A DNA stretch of 64,000 nt from Vitis vinifera (lineage: Eukaryota > Streptophyta > Magnoliopsida > Vitales > Vitaceae), in the NCBI RefSeq assembly GCF_030704535.1, contig NC_081823.1, forward strand, positions 10,528,501 to 10,592,500. Direction: 5' to 3'. The stretch's first letter is position 1. The number at the start of each line of letters is the position of its first letter. The position numbers were made by a program, and so were the translations under genes. The notes below the pieces were generated by a model that did not search any database, was not told the DNA's origin, and worked only from the letters and a program-made list of their open reading frames with translations. This document shows, piece after piece, positions 13,258 to 25,900 of the stretch.

Positions 13258-13918
13258 GGGAGAATTATCTTTTGGGGGTAGATGGGCCCCCAAATTAACA
13301 AAAGGTCCATATAACTCTTCAAATTGAGTTGAAGGATATGAAATAGTAACGGACAAATATACCCTTTAAGAACACATATAAAATATTTTATAAAATTAAG
13401 TTAAATATTTTTTTTTCAATAATTTTTTTTCAAAAATACTAAATTAAATAAAAGTAGTTTTCAAAAATATTAAATTAAAATTTTTTTTCAAAAATATTAA
13501 ATTAAATTAAAGTATTTAAAAAAATATTAAATTAATTTTTTTTAAATATTAAATTAAATAAATTTATTTTAAAAAAATATTAAATTAAATAAATTTATTT
13601 TAAAAAAATATTAAATTAAATAAATTTATTTTTAAAAAATATTAAATTAAATAAATTTATTTTTAAAAAATATTAAATTACATAAAAGTATTTTTTAAAA
13701 TATTAAATTAAATAAAAAATATTAAATTAAATAAAAGTATTTTTCAAAAATATTAATTTTTTTCTCAAAATTAACAAAGGGCATTTTAGAAAATACTGAA
13801 GGATGATATCCTTCAACTCAATTTCCATACTTTCATTGGGTCTTGGGCTCAATTTGAAGAGTTACATGGACCTTTTGTTAATTTGGGGGCCCATCTACCC
13901 CCAAAACATAATTCTCCC
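13258..13918. mobile_element. Mutator-type foldback MITE, 661 bp, inserted in the hAT intron
   Basis: Both ends start GGGAGAATTAT and continue in inverted orientation for about 70 bp with two mismatches, including TTTGGGGGTAGATGGGCCCC. The right arm then has a ~31-bp segment missing from the left arm before similarity resumes at TTGAAGGATAT. The element is flanked by TAAATTTTT at 13249-13257 and again at 13919-13927, a perfect 9-bp target duplication, the length expected for Mutator-like elements. The AT-rich interior has no coding capacity. It interrupts the hAT intron, so it arrived after the hAT copy. Confidence 0.85.
13535..13690. repeat. ~32-bp AT-rich tandem repeat inside the MITE
   Basis: About four copies of a unit built from AATATTAAATTAAATAAATT followed by TATTTTAAAAA. 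Each unit contains a near-palindrome (AAATAAATTTATTT), so the MITE core could fold on its own. Related, more diverged copies extend on both sides (about 13380-13760). Confidence 0.8.
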
Positions 13919-15413
13919 TAAATTTTTCTCCTATAAAATACTAACTTTATTTAATTTTATTATAACATATTTCTTGAATCCAATGCTTCTATACAAACGT
14001 GGAGTTGGTAGTGATCCCGAACTGCTCCAAGCAATCCATGACGTTTTTACAAAATTAGAGACTCAACTGCTGAATCGCTTAGTCAATTTGGAAATGAGGT
14101 AAACTAAAAATATTTTATTTATCAATTTATTTGAGAATTTACCAAAAATATTATATTCACATATTGAATATTGAATACATAGCTTGTACTTTTTCGAGAC
14201 GTGAAAAAAGGATTTGGTGACCGAGCGGGGGTTGCCACAAGGTTAACCATGGTTCCTTGTGTGTATTATTTCTTAATAAAAAACTAAATTTATTATCATT
14301 ATTGTAAATTCACAACATAAGTATTTATATAATTATGAATTTGGTTGCAGCTAAATGGTGGTTCATGTATGGAAACCATATACCGACATTGAGGAAGTTG
14401 ACCATCAAAGTTCTTTCACAAACTGCATCATCTTCTACCTGTGAAAGAAATTGGAGCACATTCATTCTTATTCACATGAAGCAATGAAATCGTCTGGCTT
14501 ACCCTCGATTGCAACAATTAGTTTTTTGTTGTTACAATATGAAGCTAAAGCTGCGTGATATGGAGACAAAAAATGTAGAGTTGATAAGAAAGATTACCTT
14601 GATCTTCTTGACATTTTAGTCGAGGTGGGTGAAGAAGAGGATAATCAACTGTTCCAATGGGTTAGGCTTCTACACTTGGATGATGAAATCGGAAATCCTG
14701 ATCCACAAATTGCTGCTCATGCTTGAGAATTTGGTGTTGATGTTGATCGAGCGTTGTCTGAAAAAGTTTATAGTGAGAGTTTTAGCAAAGACACTGATGA
14801 TTCATTTGAGACAGCATTGAATTCACATCATTCGATTGACTCCATAAGTGTTGGGCAAAGTAGTAGACCTAGTGTTATTGGTACTTCTGCTTTTGGTTAC
14901 GATGGTTCAAGAGATGGAACTGATGATGGATGTGATAATGTGGGAGGAGATGTTGGGCAACAACAACAAAGTCAATATCCAATGAGCCCATTCACCTGTG
15001 AAGATGATTTAACACGCTGCACCCAAGATGAAGACCATGACTTTAGAAGAGGTGGTCCATGCATAGGAGCTATTGTAAAGTCGTATAGAGGAAGAGAACG
15101 AACGATGACACCACAATTTAATGAGCAATTATTTTCAATTAGTTTTGAGTCTATGAGTATAGGGACTCAATTTAATGACTCATCAAATGAGACTAACATT
15201 TATCCTCCTTATGTGATAAGTTATGGTCAACCTTCAAGTTCAACAGATGAAGAGTACGATATGCCTAGTCATTCTCCTTCTACAAAAATGTCATACAACT
15301 CATATCACATTCCATATCAAATGCAAGGAGGATTTGACATAAGCACATGGGCAAACCCGGAGTATCCCATCCATGTGGAGACAATGGGTAGGACTCAAGA
15401 AATCTATGCATGA

Positions 15414-15685
15414 CATCTTCGAATTTTTAATTAATACTATCGAGGCTCATTGACTTTGTACCAATATTGTCTCTAACAACAAGATGAGATTCCTTCATCT
15501 ATCAATTCCATTGAACCACATCGATCATCATTTTGGTACTAAAGGTTCATTATAATGTAATATGTACAAATTATTGATATTTAATGAAATCAAATCTTTC
15601 ATCTAGCTTCATAATGAGTGTACACTTACAAAATTTACATTTTTTATCGATCGACGCAAAATAATTACATTTAATATCGAAAATC

Positions 15686-15719
<34 letters not shown>

Positions 15720-18308
15720 ATCAATTTCTTCAACAAAACAACTTTAAAATATTTATTATACTTCTAAAGATATATATATGAGTTTTTTTTTTTCGTGACT
15801 GTTGATCACTTTTTGGTCTACAGATATTTTGTGTCAAAATATCCATCGATATATATGATATATCCGTAAAATCGAAGTATCAATATATCTATCATTACTG
15901 ATATTTTTATCCTTGACTACAGGCTGACCAAATGACGCATTTTCTACAGAGTGGTTATGTATGTTCCTAAAGGTATGAACTTGGATCACTCATGTAGTAC
16001 CTATAACGCGAGCTGTAATTTTCCAAGGACAGGTTTCAACACTACATATCACCATCGTATGTTGTGGAGAATTCCTCTTAAACTTGTAATGAAAATGCCC
16101 AACGAACAACATTAAATAAAACATCGTGGAACTCTTCAACAATACCAAGACCTAACCACTGCCAATGATTGCTTTCTTGAAATAGACCGTTTGTAATAAG
16201 GCCACTGGCAATTGATCACATTGCTAAGAAAGTCCATAAGATTGCATTGTTAAATCTTCATCCATCGGCAAACATGAGACCACAGAATTTGGGCCAACAA
16301 TGGCATCATTACACTTGCATTGGACATTAAGTGTGAACAACCAAATATGGATTGAACATCAATAAAGTAATAACACACAAGGAATTGAATGTTAACAGCA
16401 AATTAATTCCATTTTTCCACCATAGACTTAAAGGGGGAGTGCAGGGATAACAACTTCAACAACATCATTTGTACGTGAGGTAGACATATATACATGCGCA
16501 AATCGATCAATAAAGCCAACCATGTTTGTAAAGTCCTTCTGTGTGCGCATTGGTTGAAGGGCAAATAGGTCAAATTCGAGCATGTGTGCAAAAGTAAAAA
16601 AGTCCTATTCAATGTTCATTTTTTCACACGCCTGTGCAACAAATTCTTGATAGGTCATCCCACAGTCTATTGAAATGCCTTCTTGTCTTCCACTCTTATA
16701 TTCGACATTCCAATAACCACCCTTTATTAGTTTTCCTTCCGTATGAAGGTAACATTATATTTTGTTGGATGATTCCATAAATAACCATGACAATTCTATA
16801 TTTATCCAACCTATTACAAACAACCAACAATTAAAAGAGAACCAAGTGACAAATAATCAACATACAATGACAATCAAATAATTAAGGTGAATTCAAATGT
16901 TTAATTTGAGCTACTTTATGGGTAATGAAACAAAGGGCAACATAAACTACTAGAAATCAATTTTCCAACTTTCTATCACAAAACAACTTTTGCATTTAAG
17001 GCCAATAATAGTCTAACAAATTTCCCAAATCAATCATGACAAAAAACTATAAAATCGCTACAATAAAGTAATATGTGAAAGATAGGAAAATAAATTGACA
17101 AAACCAAAAGAGAACAGGGACATTACTAACAGTGGGATGAACCAAGGGGAATAAACTCTAAAATGTTAGCTCATGCCATCAGATTATGACCATTGGGTGG
17201 CAACCATCGTCTCTCATTTGCACTCCAGCAAATACTTTACTTGTAATGAAGAAGATTTGCAAAAAGTTCATTTGTATGTTATCGATTTTCAAATCAATTT
17301 CGTCTTCCTTCCTTGACAACAACTAATGAATTGATGAGGATGGAGTTCCCCCCTTTATTACATCGACCACAATGTGTGTAGAGATCGAACCTCACTATGA
17401 TATAGGATAATGGGCTAGCGACTGTCTATAATAGTTGAGGGTTATGACTCTACTAGGGATATGATGTGTGGGTTAGGGCAACATCTTAATAAATGACCTT
17501 TGTGGTAGGTTTCCCACTAAAAGAATTGTTCTTTATTTTTAAAGAAAATGTATTTTTATGGTTAGACTATGTCATGAGAGAAAATATGTTCAATGTGTTG
17601 TTGGTTAATAGTATCAGCTACCAATTATGTCGCGGTTGCTGAATTAACGCTATATGGACTACACCCTTGTATTTGTACATATAATAGTATGTTATGTTAA
17701 ATTGCCTGAAATGGTAACCAATGTCTAAAATGACTCAATTTTTACATGAGAGCCATGTTGTAATCGTTTCCATTCACGTGGTTGTCTAATATAGTGATGG
17801 TCTATGGATAGTGTTCTGTATTGAAATTGAAATGTGTTAGCTACCACAAAACATAAGTAGCCATTCTCCTTAAGAAATGTATTGTTTACAATGTTTATGG
17901 ATACATCAACAAATTCATCAATTACTAAGGTGCACTTATGTTGTTGCACAAACTTAGAAACAAGTCATTCTCAATTCAGTTTGATTAACAGGCATTACAT
18001 GTAATAATGTTTAGGTCTCATCATTTAAAACATTGAGACCTTGTTGCTAAGCAATTCGTATTAAGAACCCAAAAAAATGTAATTAAAAATTGAATAGATT
18101 TTCATGTGTGTATTCGAGGGACGCATGTTTGAAATTGTAGTTACAACAAAAAATTTCGTTGGGTTAATATGACATAATTCAATGTTTGGGCAAGTTTAAG
18201 TAAAATTTTTTAATAGGTTTATTTGATTAATGAGATTAGTGAAAACCCAATTTTTGAAATTTATCATTTTATCATTTTTTTTGGTCTTATTTTGACAAAA
18301 ATGTCTTG

Positions 18309-18376
<68 letters not shown>

Positions 18377-19900
18377 TGTTTTGTTTGAAAACCTAGATGT
18401 AAATATTTGAAATGACAAAAGACATTTATGGAAAAGATAAATTACTTTAAAAAAAAATAGGAAATGATTAGATTCACAATTCAAGGATTATTTCATCATT
18501 TTTAAGCAAATATTTCTTTTTAATGTATAAATTGAATTGGGTTAAGGTTGGATATAACCTAAGACCAATTCAAACCAATTTAATATTTTTATAATGTATA
18601 TTATGTTATATAATAATATTTATCTTCTTTTTAAATTTTAAAGGAATATATTATGTTATAATTAAATAGTATATTTTTCATTTTTTAGAAAGATATAAAT
18701 TTATTTTTACTTTTTTGTTTTATCTTGAAGTTTTCTTTTATTTACTATTTAAATTATAATATAAATATATATATAAAAAGGTTTTTAAAAAATATTGTAG
18801 ATGAATTTGAATTATACAACATGATGAATTCAAGTCTAATTTAACTAATCGAATCTAACCAGATTTATTTAAACTCAATTCAAATTTAGAAAAAAAAAAA
18901 AAAAGTTAGGTTAGACTTGGGTTGAATACCTGGAGTTAAATACCTTAGGTTCGAGTGGAGTTAAGTTTGACTTGATTGTTTTTTAATTTGAATGAGGTTG
19001 AAGAGGTTAATTCTAAACCCGATTTTATATTCTAAACCCTAACATTCTAACTTTAGGAGAGAATATTACGAAGCATCATATTTTACTATTTAATTTTCAA
19101 ATTATTGTTTTCTTAATAATTTGTTTAAAAATAATATTTTTAAAATGGAATCCCCTTTTCCCAAAAAGCTCTTGCATCCATTGGGCCCATATTGTTTACA
19201 TTGAACCCCATGCAAGTAGGGAAGAAGGGATTTTTAACATGTTACCAAGGGAGTTTCTTCACAGCTTCCAAATCTAATTGCCAACTGTTTTCGAATACAT
19301 TTTATTTTATTTATATTTTTATTTAAAAAAAAAACAATTTAGTGGGTTATATAACTGATTTCTATTGGATTCAACGGTTAAAAAAGTATGGCCCTTCCAA
19401 CTAATCTTTAAATCTGAAGAAATTTAATTTCATTCCTTCACATTTAAAAAAATAAATAAATAAATTCAAACCCAACCTTCATCCATCTTTGTCACATTTA
19501 ATTTAATTTTTGGACCAAAAAGAACGAATCTGGGATTTAAGATAAAGTTTAAGCTTTTACCCTTTGACCCACCGACCTAAATGAAGCCCTAAATTCAATT
19601 TTTGAGGTGGGGAGTGTTTCTTTCGCCTCGGGCAACTGCAGATGGTAATAAAGAGGAGAAGGGGGAGTAGTACTTTACCCTCAGCCTTAACCTAAAATCT
19701 AATCCAAAATCTCCCTCTTTCATCTTCCTTTATTTTTTTCATACCATCCCACCCAAGGCACAACATCAAAATTTTTGATTTTTCATCTCTGTCAAATTCA
19801 GATCTTTTTGTACTCATATTCCAAATTGTTTAGATACCAAAAAAACAGTATTTGCCCCTTTTTTTTTTTTTTGTTTTTGTTTTTTTGTTGTATCTGAATC
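15414..19900. other. AT-rich spacer, probable hAT 3' end and unrecognised debris
   Basis: The part at 15825-15924 resembles the end of the element at 312-1222 and is probably the 3' terminal region of the hAT element. 15930-17700 is less AT-rich with scattered short frames on both strands but no recognisable domain; it may be an old transposon remnant. The rest is AT-rich, with AT repeats near 15688-15711 and a long one at 18310. From about 19600 the sequence becomes pyrimidine-rich and is likely promoter and 5' leader of the ARID-HMG gene. Confidence 0.45.
18310..18371. repeat. (AT) microsatellite, ~31 units
   Basis: A nearly uninterrupted AT dinucleotide run of about 62 bp. Tracts of this length are usually length-variable between individuals. 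Confidence 0.95.
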
Positions 19901-19959
19901 TCATCTACAAGGTCTAATAACATTCTCCTCGTTGTTTTACCCTCTTGACTACAAAAACA

Positions 19960-22900
19960 ATGTCGACTCATCATCATCTGAGTGAGGAGGACCCAACAAC
20001 TCCCACAGTATATTCAGCGCAACAACAGCCTCAGAGTGAGGCCGCCACGCCTACACATGTCTCCGCCCACAGGCCCTATCCTGAGGCTGCTGCCCAGTAC
20101 CAGGAGGTTGTTCAGAGTGCTGATCTTTTCTGGCAGACCCTCAAGGATTTTCACAGATCTTTTGGTACCAAGTTCATGTATGTGTCTCTCTCTTCTTCCT
20201 CTTCTAATATACCCATGTTTCTTTCCTTGCTTGTTTTGTAATTCTTGGTGTATTTTTCGATGGTATGTTGCTCAAAAGAACCATAAACGCACGACCCATT
20301 GTCATAGCACCCAAGAGGGCTGGTTTCCATGTGGATAATGGAATACCCAGATAGCAGACCCACTAGCTGGTTATTTCTTTCACTGCTTGGTCTCTCTTAT
20401 TCTGTGAAATCGTTGTTTTTTTGTTTTTCTTCTTTTGCTCATGGACGATGGGAAGTACAGTGGGTTGGCTTCCACATCAAATAAATGGATAAAGTTCTGT
20501 GAAATCTTATGAGCAGAACCCAGGGTTCGTTTTAAGATGCCTTTTGCAAAGGATGCACTTGGTAAGGGTTTCCACCAATTTCTGGAGTTTAATAGCTGTG
20601 TCAGTGTTTAAAAATTTCATCTGAAAAAGAGGCAACTTTTATAGGTGGAAACGGAGATTTCCAAAGAAGTCTTGAGGCCAGCATGATATCCCCACTATTT
20701 TCATTATCTTAAGTTTCTGGGTTTCGTTGTAGCATTATTGCTATGATTGGAATGACAGTTGATTTATGAATACCTTCCAAGTTTGTGACTTTGTGTGTCT
20801 CTCATTTTATTATGCTGTATTGTTCTCCTATGAGGAACGAACATCTCAAAGAATCACTAAGAAAAGTTGCCTCTTTGCTAAAATTCAATCTTTTTCATCA
20901 TTAACAGCATTTGATTCCTTTTAAGAAGAATGTTGTTTTCACTCAAGACATCATTATCTTTTGTTTCCCTCTGCTGCTTCCACAAGGAAAGATTTGATTT
21001 TTCAAAATAATTTCAGATTCATTTGTCTTAAGATCCCTAATTGATATGACCTGTAGTTTGATGCTCTGTTAATTTTTGAAACATGTACGAACTGAATTGC
21101 ACTAGGAAGGGGAGAAAACCGGGGTTGGAGGTTGTACTTCTTGCTAGCTATTGCTCAATTTAATTTGAATTCTTCGTTCATTGTAAATCCGCTATAAAAG
21201 TAACTCCTCCAGTAGCTGTTTTTTCAATTATCTTAAATTGGAACTCTAAAGTAAAGTTTACCTCATTTATTTGCCTAAAATAGATGGCAGTAATTAGTTA
21301 TCATGTAACTTGATCTATCCTATTTCTATACTCTGTCATTGTTAAGCGATTGATTTTTTAATCTGGTTTGGTTCCATATGTGTCCAATGTCAGATTCATG
21401 GTAAATGCTCATAGGGGCATTTTCTTTTCCTTTTCTCCTTCCTCTGTGTATGTGTGGGATTTGGAAGGGGATTCAGTTTGTCTTACTTATGTATAATTTG
21501 CTTCAGCTTGTAAAATTAAGTGAATCAGATTGAGTTACGAGTTTTCTATTCCCTTTTTCTGGTTTGGTTCCATGAGTGTCCAATGTCAGACTCATGGTAA
21601 ATGCTCATTGGGGCATTTTCTTTTCCTATTCTCCTTCCTCTGTCTGCGTGGGATTTGGGTGGGATTCAGTTTGTGTTATGTATGTATGATTTACTTCAGC
21701 TTGTAAAATTGAGTGAATCAGGTCCAGTTATGAGTTTTCTATCCTCTTTTTCTTTATCTGTGCTTTCAGGAAGTGTGTGGGTTCTTGGGAGGTATTGGGG
21801 AGTTGGAGTTGATTGTGGGTGTTGCCAGGTGGTTGTGGGGAAGGGGACCAGGATGATGCTTGGGGAACAGGTGTTTTCCTTATATGTTTCGGAATTACTG
21901 TTTGATTCAACTTGTAAACTGAAATCAGTTATATCTCTCTATTTCTTTTCTAATGATCCCTGCTCAAAGTTGAAATTAAATTCCTCTAGTGACAATAGAA
22001 GAAAGTTGTTGGGTTTGTTATCCTATAAAAACTTGCTGCCTCAAGAGAGTGGTGGTCTACTGGTGAACATAGTAATGAATCTACTTACTAGTTTCATTAT
22101 GTTCTTGTTGCCAAGATTTGATCCTATATTTGACCGACCACCTTTTATCAGCAAACTCTTCAACAATGTATGGAGAAAATATTTGTCAAGCACAAAGAAG
22201 AAAAATTAATAAGGATTTTGTTAATATTCTTTATGCTTTGGGTTTATAGGGTTCCCACTACAGGAGGAAAGGCTCTAGATCTACACCGCCTTTTTGTGGA
22301 GGTTACATCTCGTGGTGGCCTAGAAAAGGTATGAGTTATTATGTTTTTTCTGGCATATTTAGGACACCTTGCATGATATGATGAGGCTCTGAAAACCAAA
22401 ACTATAAAAATGTTACAAATCAATTCCCTGCTAATCCTTTATTGGCTGGTGACGTGACTAATTTAAATCTAATGGTGATGAAGGGGAATTAGTTCACAGG
22501 TCATCGTAATATGAGGATAATTCAAACCCTGCTATCCTAAAGTTCTCAGGGGCCATAAGTTGTCTTGATTAGGTTCCAAATTAGTCTGCAAATTTTTGAA
22601 AGAATTGATATGTTGTATTCAGGATAACTTTCTCTCTCTTTTTTATCTTTGACGGGTATATTCAGGAAAACAATTGAAAACATTTTGCACAGGGATTCCT
22701 CTAAACCAACTTGATAACTCTTTCAAATCACGTTTCCTGCTGCTCTCAGCAGTGTGACAAATTTCTTGGTCCATTTTATCTCAAAAAGGAAACCAAAGTA
22801 GTAAGGTTCTAGTCTGCAGTATGTTCCCAAAACACAACCAACCCATTTTGGTCAGCTTCAAATATTGAGCTCTTAAATGCACTGGATATTCTAAATGTGC

Positions 22901-25900
22901 TTTCTGTATAAAATACAGATTTTATCCTCATTTTATTGCGAGAGATTGATGACTAAGCAACTTTAGGGCATGAACTTTATCTGAAAGCATCTGAATCAAT
23001 AGACTCAGTCAAGCTTCCTTTTCCCTTTAGATGTGCATTTATCATTGTGCACCTGTGTATATTATTTATTAATGTAAACAGGTGCACAAAGCATTTTGTA
23101 TCCTCATTTTTTTTTGCTAGAAATTGATGACTGGAAGCAACTTAGGGAGCTTTATCTGAAAGCTTCTGAACCAATAAACTTGGTCAAGCTTCCTTTTCCC
23201 TTTAGGTGTGTATTTATCAGTTTGTGCTGTGTGTATTATTTATTAATATATACAGGTGCACAACGCATTTCTACAAGGTAATCTCTTGAACTGGTGGCAG
23301 GTTATTCGAGATCGCAAATGGAAGGAAGTGACTACAGTTTTCAAATTCCCAACAACAATCACCAGTGCATCATTTGTTTTACGGAAGTACTATTTGTCAT
23401 TACTTCATCACTATGAGCAAGTTTATTACTTCCGCAAGCAATCCTTTCCAATCTCAATGGCTGGTAAGTATGATCCTTGGTTTTGTTATATTGTTTAGAA
23501 TTTTCTGTTGGTTAAAATATACATGATTTTTCATTTTGTTCTACAGATCCTCTAAACAGCAGCCCCATCAATGGGTCAGCTACTACACCTGTTTTTCAGG
23601 ACAGTGCCACTACGAATGATTTGCCAGGTCAGGCTAGGTGTTGCTATCATTTTGATATAATGGTTCTATAAACTAAGGCCTCATTTATATATACTATACT
23701 CCTGCATCTGCCTTCATTATTATGAGTATTATTATTTTGGTGCTTTTATCTATAGTTTTTCAGTATTGTGAAGGATAGCTGCACTTGAGTATTCTTGAAA
23801 GGAGCTCTTCAATCCCTCATTTTTAGAGAGCATCTTCTATCTGAGCATTCAGACCTCTATGGGCACTCCATCATTTTGGCACCTTATTTGCAAATAAAAG
23901 ATCAGAACCTTACATAAAATGAGCTGTAGCTACAATATCTTTATGTTGATTTTTTACAGTGATTAGATGATCATTTTATTCAGTATATTATTTTAGATGG
24001 TGGAGAATTTTTTCTGACCAGAGGAAATCACAAATTAAATGGTCAATCAGTTAATTTTGTTGAAGCTTGGCCTCAACAATCCCAAGTGCAACTTATGTTA
24101 TCGTGTACTTCATTAAGTGCAAGTCACTCCCAATTTCTTATTGCTCATTTAAAATTTTTATGCAAGTTCAGGCACAGGACCTTGACTTTACTAAACTTCC
24201 TTTTGTATGCCACTCGTAGAATTACATGAAATTTGGAAGTACTTTAGTGACCAAGCTCATGCAATGCCCTTCTCTCTTTTGGATGAATATCCTTAAACTA
24301 CAATTTGGGAAAGAAAGAACAACATTAGAACTATAGGGCTGATTGTTTATGATATTGATCTGCTTGCTTTAGAAAATTTGCCTTTGTATCTTATTTAATA
24401 CTCATCACTTGTTCCTGTTTTCTCATTTGTGCATTTAGTGTCTCTTTTTGTGTTATTGAATATGCTTTAGCGTTTCAGTTGCGATAAGGATTTTGTTGTC
24501 TATGTTGCATGCAGTGAGCCCTAGATTGCAGCCTGGCTGTTTGGTGACTGGAACTATAGATGGAAAATTTGATAACGGATATCTAGTTTCTGTGAATTTG
24601 GGTTCTGATGTGCTGAAAGGTGTCCTGTATCATATTCCTAATAATGAGTCACACATGTCTCGGAGTTCTAACGCTTCAGCTGTACCTCCTCCCCGTAACT
24701 GGAAGAGATCCCAGCTGGCACTACGGGATCCCTCTCGGCCCAAGCGAAGCCAGAGTGGTTACAACTTCTTCTTTGCAGAGAACTATGCCAGGTTGAAGCC
24801 TTTGTACTCTGGTCAAGAGAGGGCCATCAGTAAGAAGATTGGTTTCCTATGGAACAGACTCACAGATGCTGAAAAACAGGTATTATGGAGCGTTTTTATC
24901 CTCTTCATTTTTCTCCCATGGTTTTCTGATTAGAATTTTCTATACTCATCTGACTTACTGAAAGTCCTAAACTTAAGCCTTGTTTGTGATAACTGCTTCC
25001 TTTTGGCTTTTGTTAAAGTTGAAACCGAAACTGAAGTCATGAATTTTGAAGGGGGTGATTATGGTATTATAAAACTTCCATTAAATGTATAACACCTTTC
25101 TGCATAAGCCAAACAAAGGGCTTCCATGAAAAGCAAAATTGTCCTTACTTCTCTATTAAGCTCTTTTTTAAGCCAAAAGCTCTTTTATTGAAATTAGCCA
25201 GACACATCTAGAAGCTCCTAGTGACCTTAAAAAATAACTTTTGGTTTCCAAGAATCCAATCCAAATAGGGCCTTAATATGTCTCAAAGTGAAAATATATT
25301 TCATGATGTTATGAAATTTACAGATCATTCCCACTTTAAGAATGTTGTTTATGACTTGTGATTCAAACAAGGTGATCATTTGTGGGCCTGACCAAAGATC
25401 ATTCTGTATGTCCTGAAGAAGTCGATGTCTTCTACTAGTTATGGGTACAGCTAGATGCATAGGCAAGACATTGAGCTATGTTATCTGGTCCCTAGGCTGA
25501 TAGAATATAATCATGTGATCATTGTGAAGACAACATAACTCAAGAAGTCCTTTTCCAATTATAAAACTTTTGACTGACTTCATCCTTTTGTCAAGCACAA
25601 ATACCTGATTATATCAGGTGCCTAGGCTGATATATGGTATTTATGCGTTCACAATTTTAAAATTTTAGACTCAAGACCTGCATTCTTTGGCCCGGCTGAT
25701 AGTCATGGCTGAGCATTGAAATGTTCAATTCGTATTCTTCCTTTGTTGGATACCTTTGGGTTTACATGCTTTGGAGTGGCCTGGCAATAAAGTTTGATTT
25801 TTACTTATTTACAACTTATCTTTGCCCTTGGAATTGTTATGAGTTTGTTGTTTGCCATAGCTTCTTTCCAAATTATTCTCAAAGTCCATGCTATATTAAT

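Larger units (their letters stand above)
11368..15413 (+). pseudogene. hAT-superfamily transposase, degenerate
   Basis: A decayed hAT transposase gene in several exons. Exon 1 (from 11368; the first true ATG is slightly inside this frame) has a Ser/Gly-rich start, then a BED-type zinc finger: C-N-Y-C-G near residues 49-53, with the histidine part HLLHTD and a downstream cysteine. An Asp-rich patch follows. The frame shifts near 11915 and meets TGA at 11981. After an acceptor at 12280 comes the DUF659 catalytic region (IMSDGWT, VTDNGS, CAAHYIDLM), cut by TAA at 12724 and TGA at 12742. An intron after 13200 holds a MITE. After an acceptor at 14350 comes the hAT dimerisation domain (SSSTCERNWSTF), stopped by TGA at 14485 and 14724. 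The last 219 codons (14754-15413) are open and are the variable tail. Multiple frameshifts and stops make it inactive. Confidence 0.9.
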
